Shown here piece by piece: positions 9,813-20,114 of a stretch of 33,020 bases of DNA. This stretch comes from Larix sibirica (taxonomy: Eukaryota; Streptophyta; Pinopsida; Pinales; Pinaceae). The position numbers and the translations under genes are program-made. Every line of letters begins with the position of its first letter. The first letter of the stretch is position 1. Below the pieces are notes generated by a model that was not told the origin of the DNA, searched no databases, and saw nothing but the letters and a program-made list of their open reading frames with translations. Where the stretch lies: contig NWUY0300011990.1 in assembly GCA_004151065.3 (NCBI GenBank), positions 64,717-97,736 on the forward strand. Direction: 5' to 3'.

Positions 9813-9922
9813 ACAGTGATCTAAACTCTAGACGATTTGCACCAAGAATCCAATGATTTTTCCAGCGAAAATCCGGTTGAAATTGCTAAAATGATAGTTT
9901 TGGGTTGCTAGAATTGCATAAT
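9726..9922 (+). repeat. 197-bp contig-end copy of 9924-10120
   Basis: The 197 bases before the N at 9923 recur directly after it with only a couple of differences (for example GCTCG/GCTTG and AATACAG/AATAGAG). It contains the end of the RNase H relic and the left arm of the MITE (from 9813). The likely cause is two overlapping contig ends placed side by side. Confidence 0.85.
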
Positions 9923-9923
9923 N
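9923..9923. other. Single-N scaffold join at a foldback element
   Basis: The join falls just where the left arm of the inverted repeat ends. Assembly probably failed at the hairpin. Confidence 0.7.
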
Positions 9924-10010
9924 ATACACAATTGATTGCAGTTGGGGACACAAAAATAATAATCCAACATTTAGCTTGCAATTCTCTTCCTCAAGATGCC
10001 ACTCTTCAAT

Positions 10011-10279
10011 AGAGTGATCTAAACTCTAGACGATTTGCACCAAGAATCCAATGATTTTTCCAGCGAAAATCCGGTTGAAATTGCTAAAATGATAGTTTTG
10101 GGTTGCTAGAATTGCATAATCGGGGTGCCCCAGGGGTAATAAAGGTTGTTGAATCCATTTATGCAATCAAAATTGCAATTAGAGCAACCCAAATCAGAGT
10201 TTCAACAATTTCCCCCTCGCCGGATTCCGGCGAAAATCATCGAAAAAAGGTGCAAATTGTCTAGAGTTTAGCCCATTCC
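10011..10279. mobile_element. Foldback MITE, Mutator-like (9-bp TSD)
   Basis: The two ends are inverted copies over about 110 bases each: the left arm has CTAAACTCTAGACGATTTGC and the right arm GCAAATTGTCTAGAGTTTAG, with further matching pieces (GGGTTGCT...AGCAACCC) toward a G-rich loop near 10121-10160. CTCTTCAAT occurs directly outside both ends (10002-10010 and 10280-10288), a 9-bp target duplication as made by Mutator-family transposases. At 269 bases it has no coding capacity. It interrupts the RNase H relic. Confidence 0.75.
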
Positions 10280-10288
10280 CTCTTCAAT

Positions 10289-10454
10289 GCCTAAGCGTCT
10301 TTCATATATTATGAAATATGAACTCCAATACATTACCATGTTAACTTGTATCGTCACATGGAGAGCAAAAATCCACCCAACTTTTCATGCGATTTGGTAT
10401 ACTTTTGGCTTTAAATAGCATTAAAGTTCCAGTCTATTCTGCCCTCCTCATTAC
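10289..10454. other. Region after the MITE, possible RNase H continuation
   Basis: Just right of the MITE one frame gives VFHIL-NMNSN, which resembles the F-H-(I/V)-L/P-R-x-x-N segment late in the RNase H domain. The match is short and includes a stop, so I keep it as a possibility. Nothing else is recognisable. Confidence 0.3.
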
Positions 10455-11130
10455 ATGTGGGTTAAATTATTTGAAGGATACTTCTTTGCTCTATATTCAA
10501 CTAGATTCCGAGACTTGTTCAATGGTTGTGATTTCGTTTGGACCTTGATCTACTTTGAAATTTTGCTGGTATCCTTTTCCTCCCAGGCCATTGCAGGTTC
10601 ACTTCCTAGCTTTGATTATCATTCTCTGGGGCTTTGGATCCATAACCGACCCTCTAATGGCCAATTATGGTGACCCACTTCGTCATGCCATCCACATATG
10701 CAAGAGGAGATGTGATGAATCGAAAAGTGCGGTGGGAGAGCTAATCTCAATCTTGGAATCATGGAAGACAACTTTGGAGCACCAAGTTGAGGAAGATATC
10801 AAGGGATTGATTAACCATCAAATATCTCTCAAGGAGCAATTAAGAAAATACAAAACAAAAACAATATTGTTGGAGGTTGAGGCTAGGGGTTTCAAGGAAA
10901 AACTAAGGAGCGGGAAGCTAAAATTAAGAAGCTGCAGTGCTTGGTAAGAAAGTTGGAGCAAGAGCATGCACCTTGGCTGGCAACTTGTAACCACGTGCAC
11001 CCCAAAAATCTTCGGTCAGTTCACTTGCATCGGCAGAGATGGAAAACAAAGAATCCAAAACAGTGGATTAGCCCAGGTTCCAAGTGGACGAGTTGGAAGT
11101 CAATGTCTACACACCAATAGCTGGAAGCGA
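10455..11130 (+). pseudogene. Unrecognised coiled-coil protein remnant, frameshifted
   Basis: A frame at 10555-10947 gives a hydrophobic start (FLALIIILWGFGSITDPL), then a long charged helical stretch including AVGELISILESWKTTLEHQV, which should form a coiled coil. Near 10905 the frame breaks. Shifting by one base continues the helix as REAKIKKLQCLVRKLEQEHA and then a basic segment to about 11100. An upstream frame from 10455 (YFFALYSTRFRDLFNG) probably joins it through another shift. I do not recognise the family. The setting among retroelement relics suggests a transposon-derived or captured ORF, but that is inference. Confidence 0.5.
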
Positions 11131-11135
11131 CATAA

Positions 11136-11360
11136 TTGGAAAGCAAGGTTTTGAGAATTTCCATGGACAAGAGTCTCCTTAAGATTCCTTCAAACTCTAG
11201 TCGAATTCACATATGTCTTAAGAGGGGTTATAATAAAGATGACAAGTCTTGGCTAAAGCACTGGAATATGGAAACGGAGGACGTTCTACATGATATTGAT
11301 ACCATAAAAAATACTATCACGTTTAAATTTAAGGAGAAATTGGAGTGTGATCAAAATTGA
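11136..11360 (+). pseudogene. Unrecognised short ORF after the coiled-coil remnant
   Basis: A 74-codon open frame, rich in Lys and Asp, follows directly. It may be a further frame-shifted piece of the same protein. No motif supports a function, and chance is possible. Confidence 0.25.
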
Positions 11361-11551
11361 GGAAAATTGAAAATTAAGGTACTATAAGGAAGTCATTAAC
11401 CCAATCTAGAAGATCAAAAAATCTTTTATTTCAACGAGCTTAAAGAAGAAATCAAAGTTGCTAAAACAAGAACGAACTCTCATGGGCTACATAAAGAAAT
11501 ATGATGTTGGACAAATCATAAAATGTCTTAGGATAACAAATTTCATCTTTG

Positions 11552-11766
11552 GAGTCCCCAAGGTGTATACCAGTTGGCAATAGGGTGCATTGTTAAAATG
11601 CATTCCTTGTGACATCACGGGTTCAAACCTTGAATAGCCTATGCNACCTGTGTAGGGGTTGTGTGGGTGCACCTAGGGGTATAGTGGTAGCAGATGAGAA
11701 TGGACCCCATGTCACACGAGTATGGACCTCGCTCTAGTTGTCGATTCCCCTAGCAAAAAAAAATTG
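11552..11766 (+). mobile_element. tRNA-related SINE with target duplications, interrupted by an N
   Basis: It begins GAGTCCCCAAGG, has an A-box-like TATACCAGTTGGCAAT and a B box (GGGTTCAAACC) near 11620, and ends in AAAAAAAAATTG. TCATCTTTG flanks both sides (11543-11551 and 11767-11775), a plausible target-site duplication. The N at 11645 lies inside. A second weak pair, TATAGTGGTAGCAG and TGTCGATTCCCC, lies in the right half, so a composite SINE is possible. Confidence 0.6.
11645..11645. other. Single-N scaffold join inside a SINE
   Basis: No shared sequence is visible on the two sides. The matching target duplications outside the SINE suggest this join is correct. Confidence 0.5.
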
Positions 11767-11775
11767 TCATCTTTG

Positions 11776-12332
11776 TGATACTAAAAAGGTGAAGGACGAA
11801 AAACATCTTCTTTTAGCATGTCCTATGTACACTTACATTATATTTTAATTTGAAAATATTTGTAATAAAACCAACCTCCATCAACTCTTAACTCATAAGA
11901 AATATGGAAATTTAGTAAAGTTTCTCACCAATATTTTCAAATATAAAACTAAAATTATAAAGTAAACCAATCAATCTCTTACCATTGTTTTTTCTCTCAA
12001 GTTTCAATGAACCAAAGTTACTTTTAACATAGGGAAAAACTTAGTTGTCGTGCAACTCTTTCTCTTGTTTTCGTAAACTACCTTGTCAACATAGAAAATG
12101 GTTTATGAAGAATAAATAACCCAAAAATAAAATAACTCAACTTCTAGGTCAAATATACCAAATCTCAACAACTTCAAGGAATACACTTTGGGATTGAACC
12201 AGATCACAACAACAAGATTCCACATAAAAAGCTTCCAAGTGACAAAATACTCATACACACAATGTATATAGTATTAATATAAATTTATTTATTTTTGTTG
12301 GAAAATGAGAAAATAGACTTAATCCATTATAT
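11776..12332. other. Unassigned AT-rich DNA
   Basis: I see no coding similarity, element edge or repeat in this stretch. It ends where the 7.8-kb duplicated segment begins. Confidence 0.35.
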
Positions 12333-12333
12333 A

Positions 12334-14675
12334 ACTATTGATAATAGCCCTTCTATCACTTAAATAGATTATGTGAAAGAATGACAACTTTATCCTATAT
12401 ACTCCAAGGTAATAACTTATCCCTAGAGAGCCTCCAAGTTAATAAAACTAGAATATGGTATTTTAGATTCTTAAAAGTTGATTATTCTCATATATAGTGT
12501 GAATTATTATTAGAACTAGGTTAGGGAAATACAATTTGCATTATTTTTAGTGTTATTATTGGTTTGCAATACATTGCTAAAATGTGTGAGTAAGTATAGG
12601 TTTTACAGGAAGCACAGTTTCCCAAGCTAGTTATTTGACCAACAACAACAACAATGAAAAAGTATGCCTATGTAGGGTGTTGACCTTCATTCTATTAGGA
12701 GGGGTGGATGTATTGTCCATTGTTTATCCTCTGAAACTTGGAGTTGTGGGAGTGTTGTGCTAAGCCACCCTCCCCAAATTGTGTGATGACAACTACTGGC
12801 TGGGGAAGTTTGGTCGATGTAGTCAACAATTTTGCTTATGGGTTTTATTCAAGGTTAAGTAAATATAGTTGACGCTTCAACATATTGCAATAGATGAAAT
12901 GATAGGATGTGGAAGATAAAAGTAGATTAGGAGGAATGATGGTTTAGAGTAGTTCAGAATGGAGTTAGTTATAACAACTTGGTTACTTGTGTGCATTAAA
13001 ACTCTTGCTTTATTCATGTGTGATGGAGTCGATATGTTGTGTATTCGTATTGTATTGTATTATTGTGAACTAGTTAGTGAGATTGTTAGATGTTGTGATT
13101 GTTGATTGTTGTCTTGCACGCTTGGATGAGGGCATATAAGAACTATGCATTACATGATGTAATTTCTTATCATTAGTAAACATAGGTTGCACATGTACAC
13201 TAGTACAATTATTAGATATATTAATTATAAGCTAGATTATTAATTAGTTTATTAATGATTATTTTATTATGATGAAAGCCTTCCTATGAAAGGGGGAAAA
13301 CCCACCTCCCAAGGCTAAGAAGGTGATGGGGATAGGAATTTGGATAAAGACAAAGGAGTGGAGGATGGAACTATGGACTGAATATGGACTTAATTTTTTT
13401 ATTGTTGTTCTTGGAGCTTTAGGCTAGGAGGGCCAAGAGATTGTAGGGTTGGGGAATGATGGGAAATCTATTGTAATACATAGTTTCTCTTGATCAATCT
13501 GTTCCCCAATCATAAATATAGAACACAAAATATTGAAGAAGAAACACTTGAAATCACACACTTGATATTATGAAAAACACTTGCACACATTACAATAGAC
13601 CACAACTCTATTATATAGTGTGCAAAGGTTGTTATCTATTCTATCTTATTCCTAATTTAGGAGAGATGGTTGAGAGAATATCTCAACAATCTTAACAAAC
13701 CAAATATGATCATTAATGTAAGAATTAACTCCAACACCCTTTGTTAATGCTTACTTTATGGAAAAAAACTAAAATCAAACATACATTGAATACAACATGA
13801 AACACAATCAAATGTTCTATAGAAGTTGTGCCTTTTGAAAACAATTTTTGGATTAGTAAGATGCCTTCAAGTTGCTCTCTCCTTGTTCCATCGAATGGTA
13901 TAGCTTCCTAGCTGTGATCCTAGATCTATCCCGACTATTCAATTGCAATCCACACATGTGTATCTCATAACCCCATTGAGGTATAGTTTCTTCAATCCCC
14001 TATAACATCTCAAACTATTTGAACAACTATCTATATCATACTGAATCCTTCCCTGTATTCAAAGCACATGCCTCTTAAAGTGAAAAAGTTTTCATTTCTT
14101 CATTGAAGTCTTCACCATCCTCATAATCTTGTGGTAGAGGATGAAACACAAGAAAACAAGGCTACACATGAAGGAATATCAACATTAATAAAAATGAAGT
14201 CAAAAGGGCTACTAAAGACAAGGATATTAATGATTTTGTTAATCAAGTGTCATTGAATTATTTCATTGACTTTGAAAGAAGTAATGAGATACCACCACAA
14301 CATATCTCTATTCATCAAAGGTTGGTTATGATAGAATTTTCCAATAACTACTGGAAGCCGTATGATAGATAAATCATAGGCCTCAAGCGATGCAAGGGAA
14401 TGAACTTATTCACGATGTTAACTTGCAAGAATACTATAAGAGGAAATTGGTGCAAAAACTAGGGAATGAATGTTTTGGGAAGGAATTTTGTTAGTTCATC
14501 GTGGTGCAAGATTCTACCGAGAGGAAGGCTGTGCATATTTTCATAAGTTTTAAAACTCCCATGTGACTTTTGAATGGTTCACCATTAAAGATTTACATTT
14601 AAATCATAAGTTAATTAAAAAACATCTAAAAAATAAATAAAAAAATTAAAATTAAAAAGCGTGTCTTGTAAGGAA
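12334..14675. other. Mostly unassigned; possible LTR-like or Gag-side remnant
   Basis: GCATATAAGAAC at 13133 follows an AT/GT-rich stretch and could be an LTR TATA box, but I find no element edges. Between about 14170 and 14560 short readable frames (for example DFVNQVSLNYFIDF) precede the gypsy protease relic and could be decayed gag; this is not demonstrable by eye. The same applies to 20116-22457 in copy 2. Confidence 0.25.
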
Positions 14676-14757
14676 CGCCACTACCAAAATGGTTAGTGAC
14701 AATAGCACCACTCCCAAAATGGTTAGTTACAACATCACCACTCCCAAAATGGTTAGA
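14676..14757. repeat. 30-bp minisatellite, about 2.7 copies
   Basis: Units start at 14676, 14706 and 14736, each with CACTCCCAAAATGGTTAG or a one-base variant. Confidence 0.8.
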
Positions 14758-15215
14758 AGGTTATCGTTATCAAGATGAAGCCAATATCACTACACACATT
14801 ATGGATAATATTGACTAGTCACAAAATAATTAGAGGACAAAACTGACAAGTTAATCGAAGATTATGAAAGGTGATGGGTAGAGTTAATAAAGAAGAGAAA
14901 AAAATGTTGTAGATATGATAGGAGATGGATTTTGAAAGATAGATGTGAAGACAAATCACTATATAGGGGATGGAAAGGAATTAGAAATATCGAACCCAGG
15001 AAATGAGATCACTATATGATATAATTCAGATTCCAACAATGACAAACACCACAAAAAGTATCATTAACATCAATCTCATGCACACCACATGATAGGAATG
15101 AAGAAAAAGAACCCCAAAAAGAAATGATTACTCGAAAAGAACGAATAACATAACACATTACAAAATGTATTCCACCTCATCTAAGGAAGGTTGATAAAAC
15201 TCTTAGATACAAGAA

Positions 15216-15700
15216 AAGAAGAAACAAAACCTATAGTTCCATGTAAAACCATGACATGGAAATTACAACCTAAGACCTTGAAGTTTAAAGGAATTATAAA
15301 AGAAATATATGTAAAATATTGATAGATTCTCGCAGTGCTCATAATTGTACAGACATCAACTTCACTAAGCAACTTAATCTGTTTGTATACCCCACCAAGA
15401 CCTCATAGTGGTGATCGTTGATGGACAAAAGGTCAAGGGAGTCTTGGATCAAATACAAGAATTGGAACTACAAACATAATTTTATGCTTTACCACTCGAT
15501 GAAATGAATATGGTGCTAGGTGTTGAATGGTTGATGCAGTTGGTCACTTGTTCCACCAACCTTGAAGAATAATTCATGGAATTTAATTGACAATGATAAT
15601 ATTATACATTATATGGATTTGGAAGTTCCCCTTACAAGAAAAATGGTTTTCAATTAATGAAAAATGACAAAAAACATAGACGAACATACAATAATAGAAG
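15216..15700 (+). pseudogene. Ty3/gypsy aspartic protease remnant, copy 1
   Basis: Reading across frameshifts gives LKFKGIIKEIYV, then ILIDSRSAHNCTDINFTKQL with NLFVYPTK. Next come VDGQKVKGVLDQIQELELQ and FYALPLDEMNMVLGVEWL. The tail, NLEE-FMEFN and YGFGSSPYK, matches the segment between protease and reverse transcriptase. The order is that of plant Ty3/gypsy retropepsins. The catalytic D-S-G reads DSR, the Gly being changed to Arg (likely GGC/GGT to CGC). Stops occur after YPTKTS and after ELQT. No reverse transcriptase follows, so this is a fragment. Confidence 0.75.
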
Positions 15701-16334
15701 CAAGTAATTTTTTTTACCAAGAAGCATCGAGGTTTCATGTCAAATAACTAGGTCAAAAGACTTCAAAATATGACACATACAACACAAATGAACCTTGCTA
15801 GCACTCAAATTGAACAACAATGACAAACTATTTTTAAAGAATGAAGAAAATTAACATCCATAACATGTTTTTCTTTCTAATAATTTGTGGATAAAGAAAC
15901 ACATCAATGTTCAATGCTTAGTGTGGTTTCAATGGTACAACAAATAATCCTTAGATAAATCATTCACCAACCCCCACACATCAAATACATGATGCACCCC
16001 CTTTAACAATGCATTGCATAGATCAACCCAACACCTTTGATATTGCCCCCCGCTCCCCACAAGATTCCTTGCGCAACATTAATGTTGTGTGTAGCTCATG
16101 GACCATCACCATGAAATCACATATGGACAATGAACTCATCCCATTGAAGGAAATACATATTTTGATTAATTCTTTATTGCTTTTGTTTTTTTAGAGTGTT
16201 GCAATGCACAATTTGTGTATAACTAATATTATATATTTGTTCTTATAATAATCCTTGTATGGTTTAAATGCTATTTTATATGGGAAATTGTACTATTGTG
16301 CCTTTTGCGCCCACAACTGGAAGACACTCTTTTT
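15701..16334. other. Unassigned
   Basis: No further gypsy pol sequence is readable after the protease. A 61-codon open frame at 16009-16194 has no recognisable features. The same applies to 23483-24116. Confidence 0.3.
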
Positions 16335-16615
16335 CAAACAAAAAAAATCATTAACTTGATATTCAAGCAAAATCAAAGTTAATATGCCATTACAATTTGT
16401 CCATCCACTACTCATGTGAGCTTGTATATCGATACTTTAGTCCACAGAGTCCAAACCAGCCAACTCTATAGGAGCTACAGATAGAGCTTCATCTACTAAC
16501 CCAACAGAGCTCAGATTTTTTTAGGGCTTGAAGGAAGGGAGGCCCTTAAGAATTGAACCCTAGTGGCCACAAAAACAATGTCCCCCCAACCAATTGAGCT
16601 ATGCATACTATATAA
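16335..16615 (-). mobile_element. tRNA-derived SINE, copy 1
   Basis: On the minus strand, TAGCTCAATTGGTTGGGGGG (A box region) lies near 16600 and GGGTTCAATTC (B box) near 16555, followed by a unique body that ends around a T-rich run near 16345. Head and spacing fit a SINE. The 3' edge is approximate and I found no target duplication. Confidence 0.55.
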
Positions 16616-17553
16616 GTGAATGGAAAAGGGAGCTTATGTATTACATGTTGGGGTATTTTGGTCCAATATTCTACTAAAACAAGGTTCAATTTAGGTCAAT
16701 AAAATATTTGAGATAGGTGTGGCACAAGTACTGCATTAGTCTGGTTAAACATCCTTGTATTTAGTGTGTCCTCCAAGATGATTGGGATCCCCTAAAGAAA
16801 GATGCAAAAGGTAAACAATAGCGAAAAGATTCTATACAAACAAAAAAGCAGTCTTAACAACTAAGTTATTAATACACTTCTTGTAATACATTATTATTGT
16901 GAAATGCTTTGTAATTTTATTGTGATTATGACTAAGGAAAACCAATTAAACATACAGTTTCTAATATTATTCTTAAAAAACACCACCATTTTCATAGGTT
17001 GAAGGATACATCTATCGCCACAAATGCATTTGGAATCCATAAACTTGGGACTTCTGATATAATGTGCTTAACGGAAGATTCATAAGTTAACATTTTTTTT
17101 TATGATTATCTTGACATCATGTTTTATTTTACTCTACATAATAAACTACAATATCTTTCCAATGTTAACATTTACCTAGAAGTATCTCTATGCAATGTAA
17201 ATATTTTGCTTGTGATCAGTCAATTCCAAATCCAAGGATTTCTTCAAAATAAGGCTATGATACCTTGGTATATTTCTTAGAAAATAAGGGTGTGCCTAGG
17301 AAGGGAGAGTTGCTTGATCAGAGACACTGAAATGTTCAATTTACGATCATTTCATTTGCATAAATATGTTTATAACAATACATATGTAAATGTGATGCCG
17401 ACGAGCATATATTGAAGATGCCAACAATGAGGTAGTTGGTGATGAGGGGGGTGAGGGAAATAACAAAGATGGGTAGGAGGATATTCACAAGTATTATAAA
17501 AATGTATAATGAAGGATGGATTCAAAACTACCTCTAGAATTTCTTGCAGTACT
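16616..17553. other. Unassigned AT-rich DNA
   Basis: No motif, gene or element edge is recognisable. The same applies to 24398-25335. Confidence 0.35.
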
Positions 17554-17650
17554 ATTTTTTATGTTAACAATTTGTTTGCTAAATATTTTTATGTTAATAA
17601 TTTGTTTGCTAATAAATATTTTTACATTAACAATTTGTTTGCTAATAAAT
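17554..17650. repeat. Minisatellite of 30-33 bp, three copies
   Basis: Three successive units share TATTTTTATGTTAATAATTT-type sequence ending TTTGTTTGCT (at 17571, 17601 and 17634). Confidence 0.75.
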
Positions 17651-18504
17651 CTTCTCAATGATAGATGATAATGATGCAACATTTCATGAAGGGTCAAGAG
17701 TATAGCACTCGATCTAGGCCAATTCTAGATGAGACTAAGTATATTGAGAGTTATATATTATGAGGGTAAATTAATTATTTGTTTAGAAGTACATATATTT
17801 CTCAACTTTATATGATTATTTTTTGTTGTTCACAATATGTTTCTTTTCTTACAATTATTGGTGTTCATGTTGGAACCAACCTCATATTACTAGATGATAG
17901 TGCCAAAAGTTCAACTTCAATGACAATGTCCCTAATGATGAGGCCCCTATAAGTAGCATATTGCATCTTAAGAAGATAGTTAAGAAATAGATCAAATGAG
18001 ATGATAACATTATAACATTATGCATGGGTTGGTTATATGGAATTAATATGATCATATTGTGTAAATGCTATAGTAAATTTTATTTATTTTATATGATTGC
18101 TATTTTCACATGTTTGTGTTATTTTTATTATTTTTTTTAATATGAAAATTAGGAAGGGGAATTGAAAGTGATGTGTGAGGAGAGGGGAAGGCGGGGAGAT
18201 AAGCTTCTACCTTCTTATGGTTAGATTTTTTTTTAAAAATTAAGTATTCTCAAAGTGAGGAGCAACTTAAGGAGTAATTACCTCAAATGCATATCAAGAA
18301 CTAATGAGATTGACACTTAATGTGAATGATGTCTATATGTATTTTCCAAATGGAAAATATCTATCACTCTAAAAAAGAGTGATCGTAAACTATCCTCGAG
18401 GGACATCATTATATATCATAAGTGTTAAGAGTTACATTATTGTCTTACATACATTCAAAATTCTAATTGCCATTTAGGCTGCAAAAATTGCTTCAGATCT
18501 TGTG
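17651..18504. other. Unassigned AT-rich DNA
   Basis: Nothing recognisable. Matches 25433-26286. Confidence 0.3.
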
Positions 18505-18801
18505 CTAAACCTTCATTACATAGTGAATGTCCACTTGGTCATTTGATTGTCCTTCCACATCAATTAAGCTAGGAGGTAGTGCTAGAGAAAGCTTTGACAA
18601 TTTATCCGCTTCAGAGTTTAGTTCTCTGTATATATGTGAGAACTGTATTTGCTCAAAGTTGGATAAAAGTTCTTGGATGGAAAGGAAAAGATGTTGAAGG
18701 TGCGGTGTGTTGATTTGTATCTTTCCATTTGCCCAATCAATAGCCATCTTGGAATCACCAAAAAGCTGCAAATGTTTTACATGATTTTTCGAGGCAATCA
18801 T
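18505..18801 (-). pseudogene. RNase H-like domain fragment, copy 1
   Basis: A 98-codon frame without internal stops contains LFGDSKMAIDWANGK (GDS motif with the second catalytic Asp), a central helix region, then FSHIYRELNSEADKLSKLSL (the His/Glu and final Asp of the RVT_3 type RNase H). The N-terminal third with the first catalytic Asp and the Glu is missing. RVT_3 RNase H occurs at the end of plant LINE and some LTR pol proteins. Its neighbours do not show which this came from. Being incomplete it should be inactive. Confidence 0.7.
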
Positions 18802-19612
18802 TAGGATTATGATGTCTATATGTATATATATCTTAATTTAATTATCATATTTTCTTAGATTTTCATATGAATAGTAGAGAACTTGCTAATCTTTGCCTTT
18901 GGGGACAAACAAGTGGAAGAGTATCTCTGAAAAAGAAGAAGCAAAAGAGGCCACTTGTTGTTAGATTCATTTCCAAAGATTGAATTGCATAATTATGTTT
19001 TTTTTGGTGAGAAAGATATTGAACAATCGGTGCCAATTGGATGAAGTACTTCTAAAGGGGGGTGTTTATGTTCCAATTTTGTCCAATTTTCTTTTAATAT
19101 TATGGCATGAATGAGAGATGCTTTTTCCAATGCTATTTAGATTGTTTCTAAAGAATATATTTATTTGTAAGTTCCTTGAAAAAATGCTATGTTTTTTTAG
19201 TCCTTATTACATGTCATGTTGGTAGTTCATCCACACTTAGACCTATGTGAGTTCCTCATCCAACTTGAAAGCACTTTCTATGTACAACCAAAAAATATCT
19301 ACCACCTCTTTTGGCTCTTCCAAAAGGCCAAAACAACCTAGAATGAGGCCATGGATTTCTATAGTAATATCTCTATAATTATATTTCTAAAAATCTATAA
19401 CCCCTAAAGACATTCAACCATGGCATAGTAATTTTATTAATTATTTGAATAAGTTAGAATATAGATTTTGTTTCCCATTTTGAAAATGCATAATGAGAAG
19501 GCGGCCACATAATAGGCTTTACATGTATAGACAAAATGTTAGTGGTTCAATTTTTTATAAAGGCAAATGCACACTTGCGGTTAGTTACTAAAATTCTAGG
19601 GATGGCTAGTGG
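18802..19612. other. Unassigned; polypurine-like run at 19057
   Basis: AAAGGGGGGTGTTTATG near 19057 looks like a polypurine tract next to a TG start, but no LTR could be confirmed downstream. Otherwise nothing is recognisable. Matches 26584-27394. Confidence 0.25.
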
Positions 19613-19613
19613 A

Positions 19614-19643
<30 letters not shown>
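19613..19643. repeat. (AT)n(GT)n microsatellite, copy 1
   Basis: An AT run changes to GT at about 19626. Its length is the same in copy 2. Confidence 0.9.
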
Positions 19644-19644
<1 letters not shown>

Positions 19645-19736
19645 GAAGGAAAATTGACCAATACATATGTATATTGGATATTGAATGCCCATTTTGATAA
19701 AATAATGACAACCATATGTATATATGTTGGGAAACA

Positions 19737-19935
19737 TCAAGCCCAATGAATTAGCTCAACTGGTTGTTTCCAATGTCATTGGGCACTTGGTTAGTTTTGT
19801 GCTAAATTATACCCGGTTTGAATCCCTTTGGGTGAGGCGCACTAGTCTAAGCTAACATGTTTACTAGGGATGCCATACATGGATGTGGTTTAACATCCCT
19901 TAGGTTTCCTTGTGAGATTTTACTTTAAAAAAAGA
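19737..19935 (+). mobile_element. tRNA-derived SINE with 13-bp target duplication, copy 1
   Basis: The A box region is TTAGCTCAACTGGTTG near 19751, the B box GGTTTGAATCCC near 19818, and the tail is A-rich (AAAAAAAGAA). ATGTTGGGAAACA lies directly left (19724-19736), and ATGTCGGGAAACA directly right (19936-19948), giving a 13-bp target duplication with one difference at 19940. Boundaries are therefore well defined, giving 199 bp. Confidence 0.85.
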
Positions 19936-20113
19936 ATGTCGGGAAACAATGAAAACTATATATTGGAAGTTAGAATGTCTATATAGGCCATATATTGGAA
20001 ATTATATACATTGCGGAATGAAAAGTATTAGGACATGTTTAGCTTAGAATATACGTAATGCTTTCAATATCTATCCTATTGCAAGCATAGGATTTTAAAA
20101 AACCCAGTTTAAG

Positions 20114-20114
20114 N
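20114..20114. other. Single-N scaffold join between duplicate segments
   Basis: Copy 1 ends and copy 2 begins on either side. Sequence at 27896 (AAAAACCCTAACA) would be the true continuation of copy 1, and 12332 the true left flank of copy 2. Confidence 0.8.

Larger units (their letters stand above)
12333..20113 (+). repeat. 7781-bp segment, copy 1
   Basis: It is matched base for base in length by 20115-27895, at a constant offset of 7782. About 20 differences are visible by eye, mostly C/T or G/A changes (for example ATATCGAACCC versus ATATTGAACCC near 14985). Copies are separated only by the N at 20114. The ends are not LTR-like. Two haplotypes or overlapping contigs left unmerged is the best explanation. 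Confidence 0.9.

Noticed and set aside
14676-14757. Regular 30-bp repeats as a CRISPR array
   Set aside because: The units are contiguous with no unique spacers, and the context is plant nuclear DNA.
15181-15372. 63-codon minus-strand frame (also 22963-23154)
   Set aside because: It is the antisense shadow of the gypsy protease relic.
16530-16610. A tRNA gene on the minus strand
   Set aside because: A and B boxes are present but the acceptor and anticodon stems do not form and a longer non-tRNA body follows, so a SINE fits better.
19040-19075. G-run followed by TG as a polypurine tract and LTR start
   Set aside because: No matching LTR copy, TATA box or end could be found downstream.
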